Made by a program: the position numbers and the translations under genes. This document shows positions 1 through 8,496 of a DNA stretch of 64,000 nt, in pieces. Location of the stretch: NCBI RefSeq assembly GCF_000720325.1, contig NZ_JOJM01000004.1:186001-250000 (forward strand), written 5' to 3'. The notes below the pieces were generated by a model, which searched no databases, was not told the origin of the DNA, and saw only the letters and a program-made list of their open reading frames with translations. Positions within the stretch are counted from its first letter, which is position 1. Each line of letters starts with the position of its first letter. The stretch is from Streptomyces sp. NRRL B-1347 (GTDB lineage Bacteria > Actinomycetota > Actinomycetes > Streptomycetales > Streptomycetaceae).

Positions 1-715
1 CGACCACCACGTCGAACCGGCCCGGGGCGAGGACGAACTTCGCCGCGAGCGCGTCGATGTGCTCCTGGTCCCAGGTCACCTGAGGGAAGTCGGTCGCGCG
101 CTCGGCGACGAGCTCGTCCCAGAACGGCATGGTGTGCACGATGCCGTTCGACTTCGTGGCCGACGTCAGCCGGCCGCCGCGCCGCGCCGCGAGGCCGAAG
201 GCGTAGTCCAGGACGCGGCTGACACCGGCCCGGGTGAACACGGCCTCCTGGACGGCGAGTTCGTCGGGGAAGCCGGTGTTGAAGCGGCCGCCGACCTGGC
301 TGTACTCGCCCTCCACGTTCTCGCGGACGACCACGAAGTCGACGTCGCCCGCGCGCGCGGCCCGCACCGGGCTCTCGATGCCCTCGAAGACGCGGATGGG
401 CCGCAGGTTGACGTACTGGCGAAAGCCCCGCCGGATCGGGATGAGGAGACCCCACAGCGAGACGTGGTCGGGCACCTCGGGGTGGCCCACCGCGCCGAGC
501 AGGATGGCGTCCTTGTCGCGCAGCTGGTCCAGGCCGTCGGCGGGCATCATCGCGCCCTCGCGCAGATAGCGCTCGCAGGACCAGTCGTCGTACGAGGTGT
601 AGGTGAGACCGAAGCCGTGCCGACGGCCGAGGACGTCGAGGACCTGCTGCGCGGCGGGCAGCACTTCGGTGCCGATGCCGTCGCCGGGGATCAGGGCGAT
701 GCGGTGGTTCGTCAT
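1..715 (-). CDS. Tartrate/D-malate dehydrogenase-like enzyme (partial)
   Basis: The frame starts at ATG 715 and runs off the left edge, giving about 238 residues, so the C-terminal third is missing. The N-terminus IALIPGDGIG is the nucleotide-side signature of beta-decarboxylating dehydrogenases (isopropylmalate, isocitrate, tartrate). RPIRVFEGIESPVR, VVRENVEGEYS and the ATKSNGI block with its catalytic-type lysine follow in family order. The RPIR and ENVEGEYS wording fits the tartrate/D-malate dehydrogenase (TtuC/DmlA) branch better than LeuB. These enzymes oxidise D-malate or tartrate with NAD+ and a divalent metal. It lies 84 bp downstream of a LysR gene on the same strand, a usual arrangement for this family. 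The exact substrate is inference. Confidence 0.85.
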   Translation of the reverse strand, partial: MTNHRIALIPGDGIGTEVLPAAQQVLDVLGRRHGFGLTYTSYDDWSCERYLREGAMMPADGLDQLRDKDAILLGAVGHPEVPDHVSLWGLLIPIRRGFRQYVNLRPIRVFEGIESPVRAARAGDVDFVVVRENVEGEYSQVGGRFNTGFPDELAVQEAVFTRAGVSRVLDYAFGLAARRGGRLTSATKSNGIVHTMPFWDELVAERATDFPQVTWDQEHIDALAAKFVLAPGRFDVVV

Positions 716-799
716 GCCGTCGATTCCAGCAACGCGCCGGCGGCGGCGTCCAAGACGCAAACTGGATCTGCCTTATAGGCAGGCCTTATCAGCGGCCTG

Positions 800-1696
800 T
801 CACAGGGCCTTGCCCGGCTCGCGCGATTCGACGGCGGCCGCGGCGAACGCACCGGCCGCAGGGGACAGCACGCCCCGCCTGCTGACCAGGGCGATGTCCA
901 GCGTGGTCGCGGGCTCGATGTCCAGGACGCGGGTGCCCGCCTGCTGTGCGAACTCCCGCCAGGAGTCCGTGACGACGGCGAGCCCGACCCCGGCCAGGAC
1001 GAGCGGAAGGAGGGCCACCCGGTGCTCGGTCTCCGCGGCCACGGTGAAGTCGACGCCCCGCTCGCGCAGCGCGTCGACGTAGGCGCGCATGCCGGTGCCC
1101 GGCTGTCCGACGATGAGGCGCTGCCCGGCCAGCTCCTCGCAGGCCAGCGCGGACCGCCCGGCGAAGGGACCGCCGGGCGGCACCACGAGCACGAACCGCT
1201 GCCGCCCGAGCACGTGCGCGGCGACCTCCTTCTCGGACACGGCTCCGGCGGTCGCGAGCAGCCCCAGCTCGACCGCGCCGGTACGCACCATGTCGATCAC
1301 GTCCCGCGCGGTGAAGGCCGCCTTGACGGCCACCGAGACGCCCGGATGGTCGTCGCTGAACGCCCGGATCAGCGTGGTGAGCGGCTCCACCGCCTGCGAC
1401 GGCATGGAGGCGATGTCGAGGCGGCCCTCGCGCAGCTCGTGCACGGCCGCGACGCTCGCCCGCGCGGTCTCCAGGCTCCGCACGGCCGCGCGCGCCGGTT
1501 CGATGAGCGCCTTGCCCGCCTCGGTGAGGACCGCCCGGCGCCCGATGCGGTGGAAGAGCTCCGTGCCGAAGTCACGCTCCAGGGCCCGGACGGCCTGCGA
1601 GAGCGACGGCTGCGACACGTAGAGCGCCGCAGCCGCCCGGTTGAACCCGCCCCGGTCGACGATCGCGAGGAAGTACTCCAACTGCCGGACATCCAT
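800..1696 (-). CDS. LysR family transcriptional regulator
   Basis: This is a 298-residue protein of normal LysR length. Residues 1-60 form the winged HTH (LEYFLAIVDRGGFNRAAAAL, then SQPSLSQAVRALERDFGTELF). The rest is the periplasmic-binding-protein-like effector domain. It lies directly upstream of the tartrate/malate-type dehydrogenase on the same strand, so it probably controls that gene, as DmlR does for dmlA. The effector is unknown. The start ATG is well placed and no longer start is supported. Confidence 0.92.
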   Translation of the reverse strand: MDVRQLEYFLAIVDRGGFNRAAAALYVSQPSLSQAVRALERDFGTELFHRIGRRAVLTEAGKALIEPARAAVRSLETARASVAAVHELREGRLDIASMPSQAVEPLTTLIRAFSDDHPGVSVAVKAAFTARDVIDMVRTGAVELGLLATAGAVSEKEVAAHVLGRQRFVLVVPPGGPFAGRSALACEELAGQRLIVGQPGTGMRAYVDALRERGVDFTVAAETEHRVALLPLVLAGVGLAVVTDSWREFAQQAGTRVLDIEPATTLDIALVSRRGVLSPAAGAFAAAAVESREPGKAL

Positions 1697-1760
1697 ACGC
1701 GCACCCTCTCAGAGCCGTCGGTGAGTTCCTGCGTCACCGGGAAAGAGGGCGACGTTTCTT

Positions 1761-2204
1761 CTAGCTGATGCGCTTCGTGGGGGAGAAGTGCACCTTACTG
1801 CCGACTCCCGAAGTGTGGACCGAGCCAACTCCTTGTACATATGCTCCAGGGTTCGCTTGCTCCGTCTTGCTCAGGCACAGCACGGTCGTATTTTCCTGAA
1901 TCCCGTCGTAGCACGCCTGGAAACCGCGTTGGTAGCGGTCTTCGACAACGGAGGCCTGCGCTGACAGGTCCGCCGGGGCGTTGACTTTCACGATGGTCGC
2001 GCCTTGGAAAGCCCTGCCGTTGATGATGACGCACTGCTGGACGTAGACACGGTCCTGCTTCACCGTGTCGGAGCAGTGCCAGTTGTCCTTGATTCCCGTG
2101 AACTTGAACCAGGGGTTGTCGGCGGCACTGGCATTCGAGCTGAATCCGATGACTGCTGCCGCAGTCGCGCCGAGCACGGCGACGGACCTCTTGAAAATGG
2201 GCAT
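1761..2204 (-). CDS. Secreted four-cysteine protein, paralogue 2
   Basis: The protein has 147 residues with a Sec signal peptide at about residues 1-27 (positive start KRSVAVLG, then an Ala-rich core ending SNASA). The mature part holds four cysteines in the order NWHCS, QQCVI, ACYD and LCLS. The same four cysteines and the motif NG-A-[FY]-QGATI occur in the next gene upstream (2277-2717), so the two are tandem duplicates. A GAGGGG ribosome binding site precedes the ATG. I do not recognise the family. Two disulfides and an extracellular role are inferred. No enzymatic motif is visible. Confidence 0.8.
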   Translation of the reverse strand: MPIFKRSVAVLGATAAAVIGFSSNASAADNPWFKFTGIKDNWHCSDTVKQDRVYVQQCVIINGRAFQGATIVKVNAPADLSAQASVVEDRYQRGFQACYDGIQENTTVLCLSKTEQANPGAYVQGVGSVHTSGVGSKVHFSPTKRIS

Positions 2205-2276
2205 GGCGATCCCCTCGTAGGTAGTGCGGGCCTGATCTTTCTGACGGTCGTGCGAGCAAGGTGGGGCGGGAGGCGC

Positions 2277-2717
2277 CTACTTGATGGGCACCGTGGGCGA
2301 CATGTGCCATGTGGGGACCGTAGCGCCGACGATGACTTCTGCCGCCCCTTGGACGTAGGACCCGCGGGCGGCGCGGAGCGTTTCACTGAGGCACAGAACC
2401 GTTTCGTCTGAAATGGCTCCGGCGCAGGCAACGCGGCCGTCCGATACGCGATTCCGGATCGCGGAGGTATAGGACTGCGCGTTCACCGAGGTGTTGGTGG
2501 TGATGATGGTCGCCCCCTGGTAGGCGATCCCATTGACGATCACGCACTGCTGGATGTAGGCGCTTCCTTGTTTCTCCGTCGTGGAGCAGTGCCAGTTGCT
2601 CTTTATCCCGTCGAAGGGGTACCAGGGGTAGTCCGCCGCACCGGCAGTGGGAGCGGATCCGATGACGGCTGCCGCAGTCACGCCCAGTGCGGCGATGTAC
2701 TTCTTGAGCTTTCGCAT
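2277..2717 (-). CDS. Secreted four-cysteine protein, paralogue 1
   Basis: The protein has 146 residues with a signal peptide (RKLKKYIAALGVTAAAVIGS, cleavage near AGAA-DYPW). It shares with its downstream neighbour the blocks PW-x-x-F-x-GIK-x-NWHCS, QQCVI-[IV]-NG, QGATI and [LV]LCLSxT, and all four cysteines. The two genes are 72 bp apart on the same strand and may be co-transcribed. A TetR gene is divergent, 75 bp away. Function is unknown. The shared aromatic/Gly-rich N-terminus and Cys framework suggest one compact secreted fold that has been duplicated. Confidence 0.8.
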   Translation of the reverse strand: MRKLKKYIAALGVTAAAVIGSAPTAGAADYPWYPFDGIKSNWHCSTTEKQGSAYIQQCVIVNGIAYQGATIITTNTSVNAQSYTSAIRNRVSDGRVACAGAISDETVLCLSETLRAARGSYVQGAAEVIVGATVPTWHMSPTVPIK

Positions 2718-2792
2718 GGCGCCCTTTGTTCGAACGAAGAAGGACTTACGGAACGAAGATTATCGGAACTGCTAGTGCCGTATGCTGTCACA

Positions 2793-3377
2793 GTGGAGAA
2801 AGCAGCGCAACCAACTGGGCGCCCTCGTGAGAGCCGTGTGGATCTGGCGGTCGCCGCCGCCGTCCGCGAGCTGCTGGCCGAGGTGGGGTATGGACGGGTG
2901 ACGGTGGACGCGGTGGCCGCCCGTGCCGGGGTGGGCAAGGCAGCGATCTACCGGCGGTACGCGACCAAGCAGGAGATGCTCTTCGCGGCAGTCGTGCACG
3001 ACACCCCCGCGGCGACCCTGCCCGACACCGGCTCCCTGAGAGGTGATCTGACCGCCCTGGCGCACGTTGTCGTCGGCCAGCTGGCGGACCCGGCAGGAGC
3101 CAGCGTGGTGCTCAACCTGATGGCCGAGGCGTCCAACAACCCCGCCCTCGTCGAGCGGTTCACCCCCGCCTTCATCGACTCGCAGCGAGCCGTGATCACC
3201 ATGCTCGTCGAACGCGCCGTGGACCGCGGCGAACTGGCGGAGCTGCCCGACCTCGACCTGCTCCACGCCCTGCTCGGCGGCACGGCCCTTTCCTGGCTGC
3301 ACACCCTGCGCCTCGACCCGCAGGACCTGCCCGACAAACTCGCCCGCCTCGCTTGCACGGCGCTCGGGCACGCATGA
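2793..3377 (+). CDS. TetR/AcrR family regulator
   Basis: About 194 residues. An N-terminal TetR HTH (AVRELLAEVGYGRVTVDAVAARAGVGKAAIYRRYATKQEML) is followed by a helical ligand domain (DTGSLRGDLTALAHVVV to the end). I chose GTG 2793 because the family's pre-HTH arm is short. GTG 2775 is in frame and equally weak in ribosome binding site. It is divergent from the secreted-protein pair and may regulate it, but no clear operator was recognised. The C-terminal domain resembles the TetR_C group found next to efflux genes, though no pump is adjacent. Confidence 0.85.
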   Translation: MEKAAQPTGRPRESRVDLAVAAAVRELLAEVGYGRVTVDAVAARAGVGKAAIYRRYATKQEMLFAAVVHDTPAATLPDTGSLRGDLTALAHVVVGQLADPAGASVVLNLMAEASNNPALVERFTPAFIDSQRAVITMLVERAVDRGELAELPDLDLLHALLGGTALSWLHTLRLDPQDLPDKLARLACTALGHA

Positions 3378-3406
3378 CCGGGGCGGGCCTCCGCGCACGC
3401 GGCGTT

Positions 3407-3442
3407 GGCGGCGCGGGGGAGGCGGGCTTCCCCAGCGCCGTC
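3407..3442. terminator. Hairpin between convergent TetR and split-barrel genes
   Basis: The arm GGCGCGGGGGA (3410-3420) pairs with TCCCCAGCGCC (3429-3439) with one mismatch and an 8-nt loop. The stem extends by further pairs outward. It lies in the 79-bp gap between genes that end facing each other, so it can act as a bidirectional terminator. There is no U tract, which is common in Streptomyces. Confidence 0.55.
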
Positions 3443-3456
3443 GCGGGGCGGGGCCG

Positions 3457-3918
3457 CTAGCCGAGCCACGCCCCCTTGCGCATGAGCACGCGGCCGGTCA
3501 GTTCAGGCTCACCGCGCCAGGCAAGGACGCTCTCCGGGGTCACCCGCACGTAGACGAAGGCGCCCTCGTCCGCCCGCGGGTCCCAGCCGAACTTCGTCGC
3601 GAATCCGGCCGCGCCCTCCCCGGGCACCTCGCTCGCCGGGAAGCAGTCCGCGCGGCCGCGCAGCTGTACCACGTCGAACGTGTCCGGCAGGGACAGGCGT
3701 ACGCGGGGATCCGCCCGCAGGTTGCGCGCGGTCGCCGTGGCCTCGCCGGTGCACAGCCACAGCGCCCGCCCGTCCCACCAGAACCACAGTGGTACTTGGT
3801 GCGGGCCGCGGTCCGGGTGCGCGGTGGACACCCAGACGTCCCGTTCGCGGCCGAGCCGCGAAAGCGTGTCGCGGACGCGTTCGCGCAGGTCGCGGCGCGT
3901 GTTGTCAGTGTTCTGCAT
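3457..3918 (-). CDS. Pyridoxamine-5'-phosphate-oxidase-like split-barrel protein (F420/FMN type)
   Basis: The protein has 153 residues. The pattern VWVSTAHPDRGPHQVPLWFWWDGRALWLCT, then TARNLRADPRVRLSLPD, is the split beta-barrel of the PPOX family that binds FMN or F420. Later VQLRGRADCF and a C-terminal GAFVYVRVTPESVLAWRGEPELTG agree with the actinobacterial 'PPOX class F420-dependent' subgroup. The likely role is reduction of an unknown small molecule. It is the 3' gene below the kinase fusion gene with an 81-bp gap, so co-transcription is possible. True cofactor and substrate cannot be read from the sequence. Confidence 0.82.
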   Translation of the reverse strand: MQNTDNTRRDLRERVRDTLSRLGRERDVWVSTAHPDRGPHQVPLWFWWDGRALWLCTGEATATARNLRADPRVRLSLPDTFDVVQLRGRADCFPASEVPGEGAAGFATKFGWDPRADEGAFVYVRVTPESVLAWRGEPELTGRVLMRKGAWLG

Positions 3919-3999
3919 GGTGACCGACCGTAGCCAGTGCCGGGGGAGCGCGCATGGGGCAGCGGACCTACGTCCGAGGTCCGAGAGCGCCGGGCCGGG

Positions 4000-6753
4000 T
4001 CAGCGGTGCACGTACGCGTTGAGCGGTGACACCCCGTCCAGGTCGACCTGGAGCCCGCGCAGCGCCTTCGAGTACAGGAACGTGCGCACCGGCACGTACA
4101 CCGGCACGACCGCCGCCTCCTCCATCACGCGCCGGTCCACCTTGGACCACAGCTCGCCCGCGGCGGGCAGGGAGCTCGCGGAGTCGGCCGCCTCGATCGC
4201 CGCGTCGACGTCGGCGCTCTTCAGGCGCGAGTAGTTCGACGAGGCGGGGTAGGTGAACTCGCCGTCGAAGTAGTCCGGCATGAACGTGGAGGCGACGGGC
4301 AGCCCACCGCCCACGGGGAAGCGGAACAGGTCGTACTTGCCGTCGCCCGCGTTCTTGTAATAGGCGGAGATGTCGGCCCGCTCGACCTTGACCCGGAAAC
4401 CGGCCCGCTCCAGGGCGGCCTCGATCACGTCGGCCCGCTTGGCGTCCGTGTCCGAGCCGTACCCGAGGGTGATCCGGTAGCCGCTCTCGTCCGCCTCCTT
4501 CAGGAGCTTCCGCGCCTTGGCCGGGTCGCCGCGCTCCCCGGCGCCGTACAGGTCGAAGGTGTCGGCCCCGCGGATGCCGGGCGGCAGCAGACTGTGCTGC
4601 ACGGTGCCGTCCTCGCCGCTCGCCGCGAGGATGTCGCCCGCGGGCAGTGCGGTGGCGATGGCCTTGCGGACCTTGCGGTCCTTCACCCGGGCGGTGTTGA
4701 CGACGTACGCGTGCACGTACGAGGCGGGCGCCGAGAGCCGCCCGGTGCCGGAGGCCTTGCCGAGGGAGTCCTGGCGCACCGAACCGGTGAAGGACATCAC
4801 GGCGTCGCCCGGACCCGCCGCCGTCGTACGGGACTTGATCTCGTCGACGGTGAGACCGCCCTCGACGCGGTAGAGGTCCGGGTACGCGGTGCGCAGCGGG
4901 TCGGTGTCCGGCTTCCACTCGGGGTTGCGGGCCAGGGTGACGTTCTTCGCGCCCGTGTAGGTGGTGATCTGGTACGGGCCGGTCGACGGCGTGGCCCCGG
5001 AGCTGGCCTCCTTCGCGCCCCTGGGCACGGGGGCGCCGGAGGGCCCGGCGAGGGCGACGTTGAAGTCCGGGTGGGCGCGGTCGAGGTGGAAGACGACGGT
5101 GCGGTCGTCGGGGGTCTCGATGGTGCCCGGAGCCAGCGTGCGGTCGCCGGTGTTGCCCGGGCCCATGATCCAGTTGCGTACGGTCCTGTCGCCGGAGGCG
5201 AACGCCGGGTCGAGCGTGCGCTCGACGGCGTAGGCGAAGTCCTGGGCCCGCACTCGGGAGCCGTCGTTGTACGTCAGCCCTTCCTTGAGGGTGAACGTCC
5301 AGGTCCGGCCGCCGGACGAGAGGCGCCCCGTGTCGGTGGCCAGGTCGCCGACCAGCTTGACGGAGCCGTCGGACTGCGTCTTGAGGCCCGTCAGGCTGCG
5401 GTAGACCAGGCGGGAGACGAGCCGGTCGGTGCCCGACCACATCTTGCCGGGGTCGACGGTGGTGATGTCGCCGGGTTCGACGACGGTGACCGTGCCGCCT
5501 TTGGTGGCCCCGGCGACGGCGGGCGCGGGCCCCTTCGAGTCCGCCGCCGTGCCGGTGGTCAGCGTCTCGGTCTTGGCCACCTCGGCCACGGCGCCGGACT
5601 TGCCGCCGGTCACGGGCCGCTCGGAGCTGTCCGTCCGCCGCTTGCCGGAGTCGTCGTCACCGCCGCCCTTGCCGAAGGGCTGGACGATGGTGAACGTGGC
5701 GACGATCGCGGCGACGGCGACGGCCGCCCCGGCGGGAAGCCACCATCTGCGCCACCACGGACGCGGGCCGTTGCCCGCCAGGACCAGCGGCTGGGGCGCG
5801 GGCCACGGCGTCGGCGGGCCCTGGGGTCTGGGTGGGGCGAGCGGGTAGGAGGTCGCGCCGACCGGCTCCGGCGGCGCGGCCGGAGGCACCGGTTCGGGCC
5901 GGGCGGCGGCCGTGCGCGCCAAGCCCTCCAGGGCCACGCGCGCCCCGTCGGCGTTCGGCCGGCCCGCGGGGTCCTTCGCCAGCAGCCTGCCGACCAGCTC
6001 GTCCCACCCGGGCGCGAGGCCCGGACGCCGTACGGACGGCGCGACCGGGGTCTCGTACACGTGGCAGTGCATCAGGGCGGCCTCCGACGGTGCGTCGAAG
6101 GGCGGTGAGCCGGTGAGCATCTCGTGGACCATGCAGCCCAGCGAGTACACGTCGGTGCGGCCGTCGGCGGGCCCGCGCGTGAACCGCTCGGGGGCCATGT
6201 AGTGCAGCGTGCCGATGGGGGAGTCGGAGGTGCGGGTGAGGTAGCCGCCGGTCGCCCCGGTCGCGTCGAGGAACTTGGCGATGCCGAAGTCGAGGACCTT
6301 CACCGTGCCCTCGTCGGTGACGATCACGTTGGCGGGCTTGATGTCCCGGTGCACGATGCCCGCCCGGTGGGCGACGTCGAGCGCCCGGCACACCTGCCCC
6401 GCGATGTCCGCCACCCGCTCCGGCGCGAGCCCGTTCCCGTCGGCGAGCAGCGCGTTCACCGTACGGCCCGTCAGGAGCGGCATGACGAGGTACGGGACGT
6501 CGCCGTCCGCGCCGTGGTCGAAGACCGGCACGATGTACGAGCTGTCGAGGGCCGCGGCGGCCCGCGCCTCCCGTACGAAGAGCGCGAGCATCCGCTCCCG
6601 CTCGGGTCCCGACGTGTGCCGGGGCAGGCCGAGCAGCTTCACGGCCACGTCCCGGTCGAGGCGCGCGTCGCGGGCCCGCCAGACGGCGCCCATGCCTCCC
6701 GCGCCTATTCGCTCCGTGAGCGTGTACCGCCCGTCCAGGACCGTGCCGCGCAT
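4000..6753 (-). CDS. Ser/Thr protein kinase fused to an extracellular peptide-binding (SBP family 5) domain
   Basis: This is a 917-residue membrane protein. Residues 10-275 form a Hanks-type kinase with glycine loop IGAGGMG (16-22), Lys39 in VAVKLL, HRD at 135-137, DFG at 155-157 and APE at 187-189, so it looks active. A Pro-rich linker (285-330) leads to one membrane helix (about 338-358). After a charged/Ser-Thr linker, residues from about 425 to the end form an ABC-type solute-binding domain of family 5 (OppA/DppA-like): GGTVTV at its start, then TWTFTLKEGLTYNDGSRV and DFAYAVERTLDPA. PASTA repeats are absent. The layout suggests a receptor kinase that senses an extracellular peptide or sugar-like ligand. 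No ABC permease genes are adjacent. Confidence 0.93.
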   Translation of the reverse strand: MRGTVLDGRYTLTERIGAGGMGAVWRARDARLDRDVAVKLLGLPRHTSGPERERMLALFVREARAAAALDSSYIVPVFDHGADGDVPYLVMPLLTGRTVNALLADGNGLAPERVADIAGQVCRALDVAHRAGIVHRDIKPANVIVTDEGTVKVLDFGIAKFLDATGATGGYLTRTSDSPIGTLHYMAPERFTRGPADGRTDVYSLGCMVHEMLTGSPPFDAPSEAALMHCHVYETPVAPSVRRPGLAPGWDELVGRLLAKDPAGRPNADGARVALEGLARTAAARPEPVPPAAPPEPVGATSYPLAPPRPQGPPTPWPAPQPLVLAGNGPRPWWRRWWLPAGAAVAVAAIVATFTIVQPFGKGGGDDDSGKRRTDSSERPVTGGKSGAVAEVAKTETLTTGTAADSKGPAPAVAGATKGGTVTVVEPGDITTVDPGKMWSGTDRLVSRLVYRSLTGLKTQSDGSVKLVGDLATDTGRLSSGGRTWTFTLKEGLTYNDGSRVRAQDFAYAVERTLDPAFASGDRTVRNWIMGPGNTGDRTLAPGTIETPDDRTVVFHLDRAHPDFNVALAGPSGAPVPRGAKEASSGATPSTGPYQITTYTGAKNVTLARNPEWKPDTDPLRTAYPDLYRVEGGLTVDEIKSRTTAAGPGDAVMSFTGSVRQDSLGKASGTGRLSAPASYVHAYVVNTARVKDRKVRKAIATALPAGDILAASGEDGTVQHSLLPPGIRGADTFDLYGAGERGDPAKARKLLKEADESGYRITLGYGSDTDAKRADVIEAALERAGFRVKVERADISAYYKNAGDGKYDLFRFPVGGGLPVASTFMPDYFDGEFTYPASSNYSRLKSADVDAAIEAADSASSLPAAGELWSKVDRRVMEEAAVVPVYVPVRTFLYSKALRGLQVDLDGVSPLNAYVHR

Positions 6754-6922
6754 TTCCTACCCCAACCCCCCGACGAGGCGCGCCCGCTGTGGGCGGCAAG
6801 GTCAATTTACCCGTGCCGTGCTGGAGTTGGAGAGATTTGGTGACGCAGGCGCGGACGACTGCGTCGCGGCTGCGCCTCACCTGCGTCTCATCGGGCGGAA
6901 CGGCCCGGGTCCGGGCGGTCGT

Positions 6923-7738
6923 TCAGCGCGCCTGGAGGCGGTCGTCGAGCCCCGCGGCCTTGAAGGCGGCCACGAGGTCGTCGTGGCCCTCGGTGAAGTG
7001 CGCCCAGCTGTCGCAGTGGACGGGCACGACCCGGCGCGCCCCGAGGATCACGGCGGCCTGGGCGGCCTGGGCGCTGTCGAGGACGAGGAGGGCACCGTCG
7101 AAGACGGGCACGCGGGGCGCTCCGGCGAAGAGGACGGCGGTGTCGACGGGGCCGAAGCGCGCGGCGATCTCGCGGACCCGGTCGAGCGAGGCGTTGTCCC
7201 CGCTCACGTACACCGTGGGCAGGTCGGACGACGTCAGGACGAAGCCGACGACCTCGCCGATGGTCGCCTCGACCTCCTCGACGCCGAGCTCCTCCGGGCC
7301 GTGCAGCGCGGGCACGCCGGTCACGGTCACCGTCCTGCCGTCGGGGCGGTCAAGGTCGACCGACGCCCACGGCGCCAGGCCCTGCGCGGCACCGCCCAGA
7401 CGGCGGGCACCGCTGGGAGTGGTGAGGGTGAGCGGTATCTCGGCGAGCAGGGCCCGGCCCGAGACGTCGAGGTTGTCGGGGTGCTCGTCGTGCGAGAGCA
7501 GCACGACGTCGACGCGGCCGAGGTCGGCGGGCGCGGCCGCGGCGGGCGCCGTCTTGACCAGCTCGCCGCCCGGCACCTGGTAGGTGCGGGGGGTGTCGAA
7601 GGTGGGGTCGGTGAGGAACGTCAGACCGCCGTACTCGAAGAGCGCGGTCGGTCCGCCGAAGACGCGTACGGGAATCTGCTCGCCGGGTGTGCCGGACGGG
7701 GGCCGGGGTTCGCCGGAAGAGGGCAGCGGGGAGGTCAC
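6923..7738 (-). CDS. MBL-fold metal-dependent hydrolase (UlaG-like)
   Basis: The protein has 271 residues. After a short Pro-rich start it shows the metallo-beta-lactamase fold: LTDPTFD, then the metal loop LLSHDEHPDNLD (HxxHxDN, where the last His of the classical motif is Asn, as in many UlaG-like members), YVSGDNAS, VLFAGAP and the late VVPVHCDSWAHF. Such enzymes hydrolyse phosphodiester, lactone or acyl bonds in the cytoplasm, and the substrate here is unknown. It is divergent from the CGNR gene, with a perfect inverted repeat between them. Confidence 0.85.
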   Translation of the reverse strand: MTSPLPSSGEPRPPSGTPGEQIPVRVFGGPTALFEYGGLTFLTDPTFDTPRTYQVPGGELVKTAPAAAAPADLGRVDVVLLSHDEHPDNLDVSGRALLAEIPLTLTTPSGARRLGGAAQGLAPWASVDLDRPDGRTVTVTGVPALHGPEELGVEEVEATIGEVVGFVLTSSDLPTVYVSGDNASLDRVREIAARFGPVDTAVLFAGAPRVPVFDGALLVLDSAQAAQAAVILGARRVVPVHCDSWAHFTEGHDDLVAAFKAAGLDDRLQAR

Positions 7739-7749
7739 GAGAAGAACAC

Positions 7750-7779
7750 CTCACGGATGAGTAGGGGTGTATCCGTGAG
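7750..7779. promoter_or_regulatory. Perfect 9-bp inverted repeat, candidate operator
   Basis: CTCACGGAT (7750-7758) and ATCCGTGAG (7771-7779) are exact inverted copies separated by 12 nt. They sit in the 91-bp gap between the divergent MBL and CGNR genes. Centre-to-centre spacing of two helical turns suits a dimeric regulator. The CGNR protein is the obvious candidate binder, but this is inference. Confidence 0.6.
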
Positions 7780-7829
7780 AGGAAGCTAGTTGTTTCTCAT
7801 GGATGAACGCAAGCCATAACATGAGAGTC

Positions 7830-8429
7830 ATGAAGGACAGCGCGACCGCCGAGCCGGATCTGCCGCCCGCGCCGGGCGCCGACGAGCACCCCGCCCTCGA
7901 CTTCGCCAACAGCGCGATCGCGCTGCCCGGCGGCCAGTTCCTCGATCTGCTCGGCAGCCCCGCGGCGACGAACCGATGGCTCGTCGCACGCGGGCTCGCC
8001 CCCGTCGACGCCGGACTCCAGGAGATGTGCGCCGCGCAACTGCGGGCGCTGCGCGAACAGATCAGGGCCCTGCTCGCCGCCCACGTCGACGGCCACCCCG
8101 CACCCGCGAGCGCGCTCGCGGCGGTCAACGAGGCCCTGACCCGGGCGCCCGCGGCCTCCCTGCTGCACTGGGACCCCACCCGCGGCCTGTACCGGGCCGC
8201 CTCGCACCCCACCACCCAGATCGTCGAGCACGCCCTCGCGGCCCTCGCTGCCGACGCCGCCGACCTCCTGACCGGGCCCGACGCCGACCGCCTCACCGCC
8301 TGCGGCTCCACGCCCTGCAACCGCTACCTGCTGCGCCACGGCCGCCGCCACTGGTGCTCCACCCGCTGCGGCGACCGGGCCCGGGCGGCCCGCGCCTACG
8401 CGCGGCGCACCCGAGCCGACAGGTGCTGA
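7830..8429 (+). CDS. CGNR zinc-finger protein with ABATE-like N-terminal domain
   Basis: About 199 residues. The N-terminal half (LDFANSAIALPGGQFLDLL) matches the ABATE (stress-induced, putative substrate/regulator) domain. The C-terminus has the CGNR zinc finger: CGSTPC, then RRHWCSTRCGDRARAARAY, with four cysteines as zinc ligands. Such proteins are thought to be transcription factors. Start choice is uncertain: in-frame ATGs lie at 7803, 7821 and 7830. I prefer 7830 because a GAGAG stretch precedes it and the domain begins soon after. It is divergent from the MBL hydrolase, which it may regulate. Confidence 0.85.
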   Translation: MKDSATAEPDLPPAPGADEHPALDFANSAIALPGGQFLDLLGSPAATNRWLVARGLAPVDAGLQEMCAAQLRALREQIRALLAAHVDGHPAPASALAAVNEALTRAPAASLLHWDPTRGLYRAASHPTTQIVEHALAALAADAADLLTGPDADRLTACGSTPCNRYLLRHGRRHWCSTRCGDRARAARAYARRTRADRC

Positions 8430-8474
8430 GGCCCGTGCCGGGAGGTGCCGAGGCCCGTACCGGCGTGCGCTCAG

Positions 8475-8490
8475 GTCCGCAGCGGCGGAC
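8475..8490. terminator. Small hairpin between convergent genes
   Basis: GTCCGC (8475-8480) pairs with GCGGAC (8485-8490) around a 4-nt loop, between the convergent CGNR and DinB genes. The stem is short, so this is only a weak candidate terminator. Confidence 0.3.
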
Positions 8491-8496
8491 GGCCCG

